A stretch of DNA of 64,000 nt from Chrysemys picta bellii (taxonomy: Eukaryota > Chordata > Testudines > Emydidae), in NCBI RefSeq assembly GCF_011386835.1, contig NC_088805.1, positions 19,836,836 to 19,900,835 on the forward strand. Direction: 5' to 3'. The notes beneath the pieces are model-generated. The model did no database searches, was not told where the DNA came from, and saw only the letters and a list, made by a program, of their open reading frames with translations. The position numbers and the translations under genes were made by a program. Below are positions 33,681 to 45,239 of the stretch, in pieces; within the stretch, counting starts at the first letter, position 1; every line of letters begins with the position of its first letter.

Positions 33681-35111
33681 CTTCTAAATAGCAGAAGCAC
33701 AAATATTCTGCTCTTTGGGTGGCACAAAGGGAATAGAGACTGCATGCAACCCACTTGCTGGTCTGAGGGACCCCTCAGAAGGCATAGAGATGGTGCAGCT
33801 GGCCCTTTTGCCACTCTCCATTCAGTTCCCCGGTGCAGGCAAGCAAGTGTCAAAGCTTGGAGTGGTAGGGGGTGAGTGTGGCCAGAATGAACTGTGCTTG
33901 AGCATCTCCAGCTGTTGAATGATCCCGTAGGAATCTCTGCCAGCTGACACAGGTGACAGCAACCCTCGGGTTGCTCTAATCTGGGCCTGGGGCTATGGCC
34001 AGGCAGAGAATCAAGGCTGCTCTCCCACTGTTGGGCTGAGTAGAAGCTAGATGCAGTGAAGATTCCAGCCCAGAGTGTATAGCCCTGGCTAGCACCAATC
34101 ATAAGCATTTTAGCTACTATGCAAACTTCTCCACACTTCACCTCAGTCCTAAATCTTCCAGTCCTTTGCCCAATCAGGCCTAACTAGACACTCGTTAAGA
34201 AGTGTAGATGCCAAATTGCTCCCAAATGATGCAAAATGCCTAATGCTGAGTGTGGCACATGCACACACTAAAGTATATGTAAATCCTCTTCAGGCATTTT
34301 GCATAGTTGCCTAAAATTTTAGGCCATTAAGGACCACACAAACAGGCTCAGATTTTCAGAAAGAGCTGAGCAGCCAATTTGCAGCCAACCTGCTGAGTTC
34401 TTAAGTGCGTCCACTTGCTTTGTGATGTGACTAAAGGTGCAGTAGGGGGTTGTGCTTCACACGTGACACAAAGGAGAGTTGAGCCCAGACCTAAAGTTTA
34501 GAAATAGGAGGGAAATACTCTCCGACAGTAGGGGGCATTGTAGTATGATAGGATGCTATGTATAGGGTAATGTCTAGAGATCTCTGCATTGATGAGAGTG
34601 CAAAGTCTATGTGGAGGAAGGAATAAAGCCTTAGCGTTGCCCTGTTTTGGTTCTTTTTATGCATGGTCACTAAACAAGAAGCAGTCTCTCCCCGCACTCT
34701 GAGATCTCGCAGGCGTCTCGGAAACTGCATCCATCTTTCAGTTTCCTATTTGTTAATACTGCTAGAGGCTTTGAAAAAGTCCCCGCTGACCTCATCCCTG
34801 TTGATCACAGATTTGAGAGCCCTGTTGTGAAGGAATTTTAAATTTCCAGCCTCTGGCTGTTTAACAACTTTGAACTTCAAAAGCATTAAGAGCCTTCTCC
34901 TTTTAAATACACTTTGCACTTAAAAAAATATTTTGGTTCCTCATTATTGTGCACTTCCCCTATAATTACGTGTGTTTGTGTATGTAGTGCAAACGCTTAT
35001 TCCTTGCATCATGTGTACTAACAGCCATGCACCTGGAGTGTCATGTTTAATTCATGAAATCCCTGAGTGATAAGCAAAGTCCATCTTTGATCTTTATAGG
35101 AGTTCTTTATT

Positions 35112-35160
35112 GCATAGAATCATAGTATCATAGGGCTGGAAAGGACCTCGAGAGCGTCTA
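35112..35160 (-). mobile_element. CR1 3'-end fragment, about 50 bp
   Basis: Plus-strand AGAATCATAGTATCATAGGG and CTGGAAAGGACCTCGAGAG are the complement of the CR1 3' tail (GAGGTCCCTTCCAG...CTATGATTCTATG). Extreme 5' truncation is usual for CR1. Confidence 0.8.
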
Positions 35161-35424
35161 CGGGCAGATTTTATTCAGTATAAGAAGTTAGATGTAAAAC
35201 AGATGCTGTTAAACATAAGCAAGTCACTTGAGCCCAAAGCCCAGTACACAATGATGCCTATATGATTGATTTGATTTCCTCCACCCCAGCACTTCCCTTC
35301 CCTTATTCTTTCCATTTAGCTGATCTCCTCTTCAGTAACACCCCACCCCATACAAAATTGTCGAACAAATATGACATTTGCTGCCATCCCATTGTTCATT
35401 CTGCTTGTGTGTTCTACTCCTTCC

Positions 35425-35565
35425 ACCACCCTGTGTGGGTATTGTGAGTTCTTTGGAGCAGGGACGGTCTGTTACTGTGTTTTGTACAGCACCTGTTATA
35501 ATTAGGTCCCGTTCTTGGTTAGCCTTTAGACACTACCGTAATAAACATGATTATTACTGAGGATG
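35425..35565 (+). mobile_element. L2/CR1-like LINE 3'-tail fragment
   Basis: GTGAGTTCTTTGGAGCAGGG, ACGGTCTGTTACTGTG, TTTTGTACAGCACC and CACTACCGTAATAAACATGA follow the same order as 27592-27690 and 39385-39480. Confidence 0.5.
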
Positions 35566-35629
35566 ATAATCAAATTAGTCAGAAGGGATTCTCCTGTGTG
35601 CTGCAGCCCCTGTACACCGTAACAATGGA

Positions 35630-35835
35630 GCTGGTGGGAAAACTCTTGTCAAAGCAGTTTTCCGTTGGAAAATGCCATTTCAACTAAACCAATTTCTTCC
35701 CCCCCCTCCGCCCCAATGTGTGTCAATTTTGACCCAATTTCCTAGGGGAAAAAATCCCATTTCTGAAATGGGGAAAAAATCATTTCGGAAGATTTAATTT
35801 TGGAAAAATTTCATTTCATTTTGAAATTTGTTTAT
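35630..35835. repeat. AT-rich unclassified dispersed repeat
   Basis: Contains GTTTTCCGTTGGAAAATG, a C-run (about 35699-35706), CCCATTTCTGAAATGGGG and ATTTCATTTCATTTTGAAAT, which fold back on themselves. Similar in texture to 29701-30088. Class unknown. Confidence 0.4.
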
Positions 35836-38325
35836 TTCAAGTTCTTTATGATTTTTACATGTTGTTAGTCATAGTAGTGCACTGTGTGTGTCATGACATG
35901 ACCTTCTATTATGCACTGCCATTACTGACATTCAGATTATGATGCTATCCATCTATTTCTTTAAAACTACCCCCTGAAGCAATTTAGTGAGACCGAAGAG
36001 TCTGAGGGTGGAGCTAGAAAGACAGGAAGTATGCTAGCTACTGTACATGGGCACAGTTTCATGGATCTGTCCCAGAGTTTTTTATTCTCTCCTTGCTATA
36101 TGTCATTTCAATTTAATGACAGGCTTCATAGGGAGAAAGTGCCCATCCTTTCCCTCAGTCTTTGGGGAGCTTCAACACGAATCAAGATAGTATTCAAAAC
36201 TACCTCAAATTGTGCCCAATAGAGAGTGCCCATTTCTTCAATCAGTCAGTTTCGCAGGATGGGAGAGAAAACAGTGATGTCTCACCACTCACATCCAGCA
36301 GGAATAACTACTGCCACTTATATTATTAGCTGGTTGTCAGAAGTTTTATCAAGGAACAAACCTGCTAGGAGCAAGAGCATTTAAAATGGTGTCCAGAGAC
36401 CACCATCTAGGGTAGAATCAAGTTTGATATTATGAGCCAACCCAAGCTAGCAAAAATGCAGGGAATCATGCAAGTGCTGTGTAAGAACGTTGCATGAAAT
36501 ATACAGGAGGGCTCCTAAGTAGATTCCTTTCACATGTCTTGCATTTGAGATTTAATAAATGATGAGCTATGCTTTACCCTTGCACCTTTGACAACAGGAT
36601 GTGATGTGCACGAGCACAACACTGACCTTTTTTCACTAAAGTTTCTATGTCAAACAAGTGTCATTTCCTGATTATTAAGACCAGGCATTGTAGCTGTTTC
36701 ATCCTGAACTGCAGCATTGTATCCCACTGGCTTCAACTTGTACAGCATCCGAAGAAAAAAATATAATCACCGGATGAAACTGAGCGCAAACTCACCACCA
36801 GTCTTTTCCCCCACTTTCAGGAAGAGGTTAAGTAAATATCCACTGCAGATCTTTCTTTAACCTCATACTTCCCTGCAACACTGCAGAAATAATAACTTTA
36901 CGCAGGTTCCAGATTGACTATGGAGTTTTGGGCTTGTCTTAGTTTGTCTCTGTACCAAAGAACTTTTTAGCTGGGCTAATCTCTTCCTGCCAATTTTGAA
37001 AATGTTTTCAATCCGAAGTGTTGCTGGCTTCATTGTGTATCATTAATTCTCCAGAATGGGGATGGATCAGAGTTGTGTACTAAAGGAAGCTGTTGCCTGT
37101 GGTTTCCTTGTTTCATTTGTTGCAGAAGTTGGAAGGTTTTTAGTGAAACTTTGGTTTTGTTTTCAGGTCAATTTCTGTTATTTTTCTGCAGTAATTTAGG
37201 AGTGGCAGGGCTGGGGGAAGAGTGAAGAAGAGTATTTATTTTTTCTTATCCACAACATCACCTTATTGGGGAGGGAGGGGGAAACTCTCAAATCTCTCTA
37301 CTAAGTCTGGATTTCATATATAACACTTCACTCAGCTCCCATCAGCATATCCAATACAAAGCTCTGTCTTCAAGGGGTTATTAATACCTAATGGATCACC
37401 ACATTTGTACCACTTTCCTCTACCCATCACCATGTATGTTTCACTCTTTTGCCCTACTGTTTATCTTCCATACAGATAGAAGGACAATGTAGGAAACTCA
37501 TTATAGGTCTGAGCAAAAAGAATTAGACTGTTTTTTCTCTTGTTGATTGATGATCTTTGTCATGTTAGCTGACCCCCATAAGAGAGGTTCATGCATCTGG
37601 AAACATATAAATATCCAAAGCATAAGTCTGGATCTGTGCACAGGCTCTCTCAGCCTGAGAGATTTATGTATCTTCTAAATTTTCAAGAAAGCCCCTCTTC
37701 AGATGCAATACTGAAACAGAAGCCAAGGCATAAAACCTTGTGAATTATATGGTTTGAATTCCTTGGAGAGATCATGGTTTTTCAGTACCCCTGGTTTTCA
37801 AGCTCATCCACAAAATCCATAATTATTTCCAACTTCCATTCATTCTGTCTGAGTCAAAGATCTATTTCAGTCCTGTCATCCTGTACACTTGAGATTCATG
37901 TCACCACGTTGGTAGTTCTCCAGTCTGACCATTCCCCTGAGCTCATTTCACTGCAGGTATCCCCCTAGACACCCTTCCCTCCTCCTCATTCCTCTGATGT
38001 GCAAGGCCCTTTAGAATATCAAAATCTGTGCCTGAATCTAGCTCCAGATGGCTGTGGCTGAAAGTCAATACCGTCTGCTGACTGCTCAGCAGGGCAAACA
38101 AATTATTGGTGATTTCTGAGACATCTAGGGCCAACTGGACAAAGACCATCACACATTTGTTGGCAGTTTCACATTTGGAAAAATGGATATTTTATTTTGA
38201 AATGAAATCTTTGTTTAAAAATTTATTAATATAAAAAGGGGAAAATACTTTTGCTATTTTTTATATTTTATGTCACTAGTAAATAGTGCATAATCTGACA
38301 TGCACTACCTACTACTGACATGTCA
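35836..38325. other. No gene seen
   Basis: Unique AT-rich sequence. I recognise no exon, RNA gene or well-defined transposon. Confidence 0.35.
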
Positions 38326-38333
38326 TATTATCC

Positions 38334-38876
38334 TAGGGTTACCATATTTTGAGTGTCCAAAAAGAGGACACTCCACGGGGCCCCGCCCACGCCCCCCGCC
38401 CCAACTCCACCCCTTCCCCAAAGTCCCCGCCCCAACTCCGCCCCCTCCCCTGCTTCCCGCGAACATTTGATTCACGGGAAGCCTGAAGCAGGCAGCAGGT
38501 AAGCTGTGGGGGCTGGGGGGGGAGGAGACACGGCCCAGTCTGGGCCCCCCAACTGAGAGGCTCCCTCCGGCGGCCGGCCCCGGCCCCAGCGTCTCCAGCC
38601 TGGCTCGGCTTGGGCCCTGGGGTGCCGGCCCCGGGCCGGCCCCTGGCCGAGCACCCCCAAGCCAGCACCTCCGGCCCAGCACCCCCAGCCCCGCACCCCC
38701 GGCGCCAGGCCCTGGGCCAGCCCCCGGCCGAGCACCCCCCGCCCAGCACCCAGCGGTGCCGGCCCCTCCCTATTTTCCCGGACATGTTCGGCTTTTGGGG
38801 ATTTCCCCCCCGGATGGGGATTTGAGGCCCAAAAAGCCGGACATGTCCTGGAAAATCTGGACTCATGGTAACCCTA
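38334..38876. mobile_element. Non-autonomous hAT element, GC-rich core
   Basis: TAGGGTTACCAT and ATGGTAACCCTA are perfect inverted ends, with a perfect 8-bp TSD TATTATCC (38326-38333 and 38877-38884). The 543-bp body contains inverted inner segments (GAGTGTCCAAAAAGAGGACA against GGACATGTCCTGG) and a strongly C-rich centre made of GCCCAGCACCCCC and GGCCGAGCACCCC units. Long open frames on the minus strand are GC artefacts. Confidence 0.95.
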
Positions 38877-38910
38877 TATTATCCTAGAAAAAGATTCCAG
38901 GCTAACACAA

Positions 38911-39108
38911 GGGGCGGGGGATAGCTCAGTGGTTTGAGCATTGGCCTGCTAAACCCAGGGTTGTGAGTTCAATCCTTGAGGGGGCCACTTAGGGATCTGG
39001 GGCAAAATCAGTACTTGGTCCTGCTAGTGAAGGCAGGGGGCTGGACTCAACTCAATGATCTTTCAAGGTCCCTTCCAGTTCTAGGAGATGGGATATCTCC
39101 ATTAATTA
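38911..39108 (+). mobile_element. Tortoise-type tRNA-derived SINE with CR1-like tail
   Basis: A-box ATAGCTCAGTGGTTTGAGC (38921-38939) and B-box GAGTTCAATCC (38965-38975) have the spacing of a polIII tRNA promoter, and the head matches tRNA-Lys-type SINE heads. The body has CCTTGAGGGGGCCACTTAGG and GGTCCTGCTAGTGAAGGC, then the CR1-type tail TCAAGGTCCCTTCCAG and GGATATCTCCATTAATT. It is close to full length (198 bp) and is the family's best copy in the window. Confidence 0.95.
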
Positions 39109-40744
39109 TATTATATTAAGAATATTGAAAACAACTGCTCCCCTAATTAGTACACTATGTGCTTCTCTTCTTGGTCCAAGCATCAAACTTATTCATTACA
39201 ATGCAAAGGGGAGACTCTTTGATTCCGAAAATAAGATGTTTCTATTAGTACTAAGTAGCAGCTGTCCTTAATGATTTTAAAATAAGAATAAAATTATATA
39301 AAATATTATATAAAATCACATAACCTCTGCACATTAAGACAAGAATAAGTCTTGCGGAAAACCCCCAGCTTGGCCAGATTGCAAGCCTTTGATACTAGAT
39401 TGTACCATAACCTCTTTGGGGCAAGGATTGTCTATTGTGCATCAAGCACATAGTCCATACTTATTGAATAGTCAAACATCTCCTTATTTGTTACTGCGTC
39501 AGGTGACCCATCCATCAGTTTGTTTGCACAGGCTCTGTATACCAAAATCCTTTGAACCAAAATTCACAGTTGGTGTAAGCAGGTTCTATTCCATAGGCTA
39601 TGATGTTAAGGGTAAGAAGTGATCAGCTCTGTGTAAGAAACAAGAGGGCGATCTCCGTACTGCAGAATATGGCTGCTCTGTTATAAAGAATGGCTGGCAT
39701 TTTGGTTTGTTTGTGGTTGCACATTCTTACAAATAAAGTATTAAGAAGAAAAACCTGTTGTGTCAAGCTTTCACTTACATAATCCAGTCTGCAGATGGGA
39801 ACAAATATAGCTGAGTCCTCCTGGACAATTTGTTTTCAGGATATTTAAGGGGCTATTTCTCTCTCTAGCTCTCACAAAGTATTGCCGTAAAGAATTAACA
39901 TCCCTGTAGAAATGCACATTCTGTGAGGAATGGTTTAAACACGCTTATTCATTGCTCAGAAAAATAGCATTTTCTGGCCCCAGATCTATCACATTGCATG
40001 GTAAATTATACTCCTAGGAATCTCAGCCACCTACCTGCACTTAAGTACACGCCACACAGGAGTTAATGCAGCAGATTTGTATTTATGCATGTATTTGTAA
40101 AATATTTAAGCTGCCTGAAAGTGCATCCGCAGGAAGTTACGCTTACAGGGTTACATAAGTGCCGTACAGAGCTGTCACTGTTTAAGGTTGGGCAGCAATC
40201 AGGCATTCGATGGGCTAGATTGTATATAACTCTGCAGGGGCGTTAGGGTAACTCCTTTAAGGGCTAACTGGCTCTGAGTACATTGCAGGCTGGAGCTGGT
40301 AGGTGGGGCAGAACAGGGACTGGGTGGAGGCTTTGGTCCATTTCCCTGGCATGCTGGCAAGCACAGCTGACCCAGCATGGGGGATGTTGTCCTTTGTTGC
40401 TGGTATAGGCTAGCAGCAAACTACTGCTCCCGCCACAGCACAGAGCATTGTCTGAGATGTCCGTTTTTCCTGAGGTTGTGTAGCTTCTACCTCTCCCCAG
40501 GCTCAGGGCTGTCCCTAATGCCCCTATGTCAGGTACTGAGGTGAAGCCTTTCAGACTAAAGGACCTGTTTACTTTTGGTTATGACTAGAGAGGGGCCAAG
40601 TTGCAAAGGTTCACTTAAGGGGAACCACTTTCCCATAACCCTGGCACTCGCTGTGTTTGGGGGAGGCCCTCCTTCTCCCAGCCCTCACCTGTAGCAACTG
40701 TCTTCATGGGACTCTGAAGAAAGAGGAAAGATGGTCTTGTGAGT
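39109..40744. other. No gene seen; one LINE-tail fragment
   Basis: At about 39385-39480, ACTAGATTGTACCATAACC and TCTTTGGGGCAAGGATTGTC resemble the L2/CR1-like tail seen at 27592-27690. The remainder is unique sequence with no recognised exon or RNA gene. Confidence 0.4.
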
Positions 40745-41690
40745 AAGGGACTAGGCCTGGGCTGCTGCTGCAGATCTGGGTTCTCTTCCCTGCTCTGCCA
40801 CTGACTTCCTGTGTGACTGCGGGCAAGTCAGGTGACATTTCGGTGCCTTGGTTTCCCCAGTGTAAAAGGGGGATGCTGCCTACCTGCCTGTCACAGGGTG
40901 GCTGGTCCCTTAAGTGGACAAGATCAACACACCTCCCCAGGTGGGAAATGCCTTTGGCTAGGTGAATATGCAGGCCAGGCCTAGGGATTTAAAGGAGAGG
41001 ATTGAGGGGGAGCCAGTGACGGTCTAACAAGGCAGGGCTGGGGGTGCCAGGCAGGCAGGCTAGAAGTCTGGGAAGTAGCAGCAAGTGAGTGTTGCAGGGA
41101 GCAAGGCTGGCCCTTGTGGGGAGTACAGGGGCTGTTCGGATAACCCAGCTCCAGGGAGGGGAGCTGGGGACCCCGGACTGGAGAGGAGAGAGACTGAACT
41201 GTGACATAGCTCCAGGAAGAAGGGGCTGAGGACTGGTTCCCAGAGAGACTGGTAGGATGACAGCCTTGCTCTGGGAAGGAGGGCTGAGCACTCCTGATTC
41301 GAGGAGAGAGCTACCTGAACTGTGGAAGTGGTGGGTGGAGGGGCCAGCTGGGCATAGTTGGCATGAAGTACTACATGGATATGACAGAGGACTGTGGGCT
41401 CCCATGACTGGAGTGTGGGGGTGAGGGGAAGGGTTGGGATCTGGAGAGTCACTGTGTGGACTAAATAAACTGGGACCCCTCCAGAAGGGGAATATTGGTT
41501 TAAAATTATATGGACTAGGTGGCGTTTTGAGGAGCCCTGTGAGAGTGGAAACTGAGGCAGGGTGCTGCAGAGCCATTCCAGGCTGAGTGGACACTCAGGA
41601 AGCAGCAGCCGTATTACACTCCCACACAGGAATGTTGTGAGGTTAAATCAGCCAATGTATGGGAGTTGCTCAGATACTAAAGGGATAGAT
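40745..41690 (+). mobile_element. MIR-like SINE split by a solo LTR
   Basis: Left part: CAGATCTGGGTTCTCTTCCC, TCTGCCACTGACTTCCTGTG, TGGTTTCCCCAG and GTAAAAGGGGGATGCTGCC. After the LTR the order continues with AATGTTGTGAGGTTAAATC and GCTCAGATACTAAAGGG. Joined order matches other MIR-like copies (58830-59220). The insert is 40898-41624. Confidence 0.65.
40898..41624 (+). mobile_element. Solo LTR inserted in a MIR-like SINE
   Basis: Lies between direct copies of CACAGG (40892-40897 and 41625-41630), with the interrupted MIR-like sequence resuming on the right. It has a TATA-like GGATTTAAAGGAG near 40985 and AATAAA at 41464-41469 in plus orientation. The middle contains imperfect tandem units of about 75 bp with CTCCAGGGAGGGGAGCTGG-like words. 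Ends are near TGG...CCCA but not certain. Open frames of up to 201 codons on the minus strand are antisense to it and unlike known proteins. Confidence 0.7.
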
Positions 41691-42135
41691 TGCCTTCCAA
41701 GCCACCATGCCTGCCTTCTCCTGCTGACCTGGTACTGCTAGGCGCTGGCACCTTGAAATTCAGTCTTCACATACGAAGGAATTCGAGGCCTCACAAATCT
41801 CGGAGCTTGTGAAAGTTCAGCCTGGGAAGCACTGGAGTCAGGGGCCCAACCACACACTTCGCTGGGCTTTGCAGCCCTGCGAGAGACTGGAAACCAGCTC
41901 AGGTGAGACAAGGAAGGGGAAGTCATTCCCTAGAACTCAAAGCGTATCTCAGTCACACCAACCTGGGGTGTGGCCGAGCCTGAGGGAGGATTTACAGGGG
42001 TGGGAGCAAGATGTGCCACCTTCCTGAGTGATGACCAGCTTCTCTCCATCTCCCACTCTAACCTCACTGAGGGGAGACTTTCTGCCTCTTCCCCTCCCCT
42101 CCTCCCCCCGCCATTGTCTTTTCTCTTTCCAGATT

Positions 42136-42311
42136 AGAGAGACAAGATGGGTGAGGTAATATCTTCTATTGGACCAGCTTCTGCTGGGGAGAGACAAGCT
42201 TTCGAGCCACACAGAGCTCTTCTTCAGAAGTTGGTCCAATAGAAGATATTACCTCACCCAACTTGTCTCTCTAATAGCCTGGGACTGACATGGCTACAAC
42301 TATATCGTGTA
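42136..42311 (-). mobile_element. Snapback retro-inserted repeat, second family
   Basis: Arms 42134-42183 and 42225-42274 are inverted complements with 48 of 50 matches. The single-copy head at 42275-42303 reads GTAGCCATGTCAGTCCCAGG on the minus strand, related to the head of 4418-4612. Flanks TCTCTTTCCAGATT (42122-42135) and TCCCTTTCCTGATT (42312-42325) match at 12 of 14. The centre carries, on the minus strand, GAAGAAG, 14 nt, CGAAAGCTT (42196-42225). Non-coding and probably moved by a retroelement in trans. Confidence 0.8.
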
Positions 42312-42545
42312 TCCCTTTCCTGATTGCCACCTTCCCTTTCCCTGTGGTCTCTGCGTCTTCCTCTCCTCCTCCCTTTTTTGCTGCTTGTTTCGTCTCCTTC
42401 TACCTAACCCTGCCCTCCCCCTTCCAAAGGTAGGTGGCCTAGAGCCAGGCACTTCTGCTTCTTGCTCTGCCAGCTGTCTCTGGGTCACTGGTTTCCTGCT
42501 CTTTTCCATTGTTCTCATGCTGCTCAGCTTGGAATCGCATAGCCC

Positions 42546-42607
42546 TGTGGGGCCTGATCCAGTGAAAAGTCTCCAGTTGACTTTAGTGGGCTGTGGATCA
42601 GGCCCCA
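42546..42607. repeat. Ancient palindromic MITE, 62 bp
   Basis: TGGGGCCTGATCCA and TGGATCAGGCCCCA are perfect inverted ends around AGTTGACTTTAGTGGGC. It is one of the cleanest palindromes of the old GACTTCAATGG group in this window. Confidence 0.7.
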
Positions 42608-43144
42608 TGTCTGTGCAAGTGACCCTCTCCTGCTGAGGGTGGGAGGCAGCACCAGCATTGGCCTCTAAGCCTGCTGCAGTCTAGACGGGCCCACTCAGAA
42701 AGGCACCAAGACCTTCTCCAACAGTAACTCTGTCCCCAGAGGGGTTAAACCCATCTGAAGTTAGCACACATCCTCGCTCCAGCTTAGAAGTGCTTTCCAA
42801 AGGCACGCAGCTGTTTCACAAGTGCTCTGACACATATGAGCAATGGCTCTTGGCGCACACAGCTGCAGTCTGCTGGTGCAACAGCTTACAAAGAAGCAGA
42901 AAGCTCTGGTGCTGCTCCCTGCTGCAGAGGGCTAAATTAGACCTTTCAGGGAATAACATAGTCCTGAGCATTCCGCTCTGAACCTTCAATTTAGGATTGA
43001 CTTATTTCCACAGGGCCAGCAGTTCGGTGAGGCTTTTCAGGCAGCTACGAAGGTAAGGTCTGTGTAGGTGCTCAGATAATTGTCTCTGAGGCATAGTATT
43101 AAAAAAACTAGATACAAGACCCCTTGCCCCAAAATCAGCAGCGT

Positions 43145-43255
43145 GCAGTCTAAATGGATCCGAAGCCCCAATTCACCAAAGCACGTGCTTATCTTCCTTT
43201 GGCTTCCATGAGTCACACTCATAAGCATATGTTTAGAAGTGTTGCTGAATTAGCA
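43145..43255. repeat. Ancient palindromic MITE remnant
   Basis: CCCAATTCACCAAAGCACGTG at the left is the degraded inverse of AGTGTTGCTGAATTAGCACC at the right. The pattern CAAAGCAC...GTGCTTTG is shared with 53856-53984 and the fragment near 4036-4085. Confidence 0.5.
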
Positions 43256-43359
43256 CCTCAGTGCCTACAGCTGGCGCGACTTGTCTGGCAAACTCATGTG
43301 AAAACTACAAACTGCCTGGTCTTCCATCGGATTTTACGTCAAAGTAGTTAAGTTAAGAA

Positions 43360-43475
43360 TGCACGTTTTCCTAGTGAGAACAAAGCTACAGGAGTCTGAC
43401 CCAGTTGATTAAATTGGTTTAAATTTACACCTTTAGTTAAACTGGTGCAACTTTTGCATGTAGACAAAGCCTTAA
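43360..43475. mobile_element. Partial MITE of the GTCTACAC group
   Basis: TTAAATTGGTTTAAATTTAC and TAGTTAAACTGGTGCAACTT precede the end ATGTAGACAAAGCCTT, as in the right end of 30091-30320. The left end is not found. Confidence 0.45.
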
Positions 43476-44465
43476 ACTTTCACTCTGCAGCTATCATTGC
43501 ACTATTTGGGTGCCTTATGTTTGGCTAACAATGCCTGTTAGCTGCCCTCTGACTACTCTGTGTGTGGGATGGGAGGACTTAACCTGTGACCCATTCCCCT
43601 CATTCCATAGGGCTGAAGTGTGGCCTGTGAGCCATCTGACAGGCATGACGGGGAGGGTGGGAGGAGGAGGAACACACTCCACCTCTTAGCATGAGGACCT
43701 AGGAGATTATACGATTGCAGCCAATTGTGAGAGCTTGCAGTCACCTTCCCCAGCAGGGGAGCATGATAAAACATGCTGCGATATGGATCTCTGGAGCAAC
43801 GTTGGGCCGCACACTGGCCACAAGAAACCCTGGCTGATAATTTATGCCAGAGAGATGGATGAAATTGCACAGTTGGGTATGACAAGACAGGCTGAGAGCT
43901 GTCACCGTGAAGGACTGCCAGTGAACTATGACAAAACATTTCACAGGTCTCTCTTTTTTTTCTCTTTCCCCTGAACCTCCCCTTGTCAAGTGAGGAGCAG
44001 ATTCTTTTAGGTAGAAGAGGAAAATAAATAAATAAAAGGTGACTAGAAACGCAGTTGGAGTCAATAGTGCCTATACAATTCCCTTCTTTGCCAGTTTTGA
44101 CTTCTAGGCCTTGTTTGTGCAGCAGCCATGGCTCTTAAATGAACCGTGGCAGCTGTAAGCAAAATGGCCTAGTGCTTCCTAGGAAATCGTTCCCTCTCTG
44201 TGTTGTCCTTGGCGAGCGGATGGATGTGATCCAGGCTGGCTCCAGGGAAAAAGACCACGTTGAGCTACACATGCATCCCTGGCATAGCAGGTGGTGGCTG
44301 ACCGAGAAAATGAAAAATAGGAGGAATGACTGGGGAATGTGTCTGGCTCAGGGAGACTGTTCCGGCAGAATGAGCAGGCAGTCGGGAACTCTGCTCGCTG
44401 CTTTGCCTCTTTTCCCATTTGTGAAAAAAGGAATGAGAATGCCAATTCCCTGCCGGGCTTACAAG

Positions 44466-45150
44466 CAGCATCGGATTAACCTTTTGTGGGCCTGTCAGCA
44501 AACATGGGGGCAATGGAGCATGGCACGGGGAGGTGGGTTCCTGGAGCGAGGGGCAGGCCAGGGGCATTGGCCAACGTTCTGCCCAGCTCAGCACTAGGGC
44601 ACTGTTTACAAACCGGGAGTTGCCAGACGCAGACTGGCCCGCCTGGCGCTGTGCTGCCAGCGTGCCCCTGCTGCGCCACCCCCTGCTGCCCAACTCCCCC
44701 TTGATTCCCTATGCCCAGTGCCCCCTGGACCTGCCATTGCCAGTGCGCCCCCCCCACAAATACACAGCATTCTGCATACCACCACACCTGCCCAGCACCC
44801 CACAGCCCCACCATAACTGCCCAGTACCCCCAACTACACAGCACCCCACGCAGACCCCCTCACTAGCACCCCAACACACAGATCTCCCCCACCCCCACTA
44901 CCCAGTGCTCTTCCCCACATCCCCACCACCACAACTACACAGCGCCCCCACTGCCCAGCACCCTAACACACAGACCTCCCCAACAGACCTCCCCCACTGT
45001 CTAGCACCCCAAAACACACAAGCCTCCCCCAGTGGCCCCCACCCCCTCACAGCCCAGCACCCCCCTACACATATCCCTCAATGACCCACTTTCCAATGCC
45101 CTGCCCCCTGGCTGCTCAGAGCAGGGCTCCCCCATCCCAGCACAGTGCTA
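44466..45150. mobile_element. hAT-like element with C-rich core, right end missing
   Basis: The left end CAGCATCGGATTAACC with TTTTGTGGGCC resembles terminal sequence of a turtle hAT family. The body becomes a long C-rich, A-spiced tract (44690-45070) with repeated CCCAGCACCCC, ACACAGACCTCCCC and CTACACAGC units. The inverted right terminus is not visible. Proline-rich open frames here are compositional. Confidence 0.5.
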
Positions 45151-45156
45151 GGGGAC

Positions 45157-45195
45157 AAGGGCATCTAGTCCAATCCCCTGCTCAAAACAAAGTTT
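45157..45195 (-). mobile_element. CR1/SINE tail fragment
   Basis: GGCATCTAGTCCAATCCCCTG followed by CTCAAAACA is the complement of the CR1/tortoise-SINE tail region (compare 17175-17205). It lies in opposite orientation to the CR1 copy that follows. Confidence 0.6.
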
Positions 45196-45239
45196 TACTT
45201 CCTGCTGTGAGCTGGAATGAGCCAGAGAACAGAAATTTT

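Larger units (their letters stand above)
31455..35111. other. Mostly unique sequence, no gene seen
   Basis: No exon recognised. A C-rich run is near 31930-31945 and another near 33391-33400. A TCTCTG-type microsatellite lies at about 33638-33680. The sequence 32840-33340 is described separately as candidate regulatory DNA. An open frame of 225 codons on the minus strand (33464-34141) runs through the microsatellite and resembles no protein. Confidence 0.4.

Noticed and set aside
33464..34141. Longest open frame in the window, 225 codons, minus strand
   Set aside because: It passes through the TCTCTG microsatellite, resembles no protein, and has no splice or exon context.
38339..38866. Glycine/alanine-rich open frame of 175 codons, minus strand
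   Set aside because: Contained within the hAT element 38334-38876 with perfect TSD; GC-composition artefact.
38911..38985. Possible functional tRNA gene
   Set aside because: A- and B-box-like sequences are present, but the acceptor stem does not close and the body continues into SINE sequence with a CR1 tail.
40989..41594. Open frame of 201 codons, minus strand
   Set aside because: Entirely antisense to the solo LTR and composed of its tandem units; not a known retroviral or host protein.
44533..45084. Proline/histidine-rich open frame of 183 codons
   Set aside because: Low-complexity C-rich tract; no domain, and the frame follows the repeat units.
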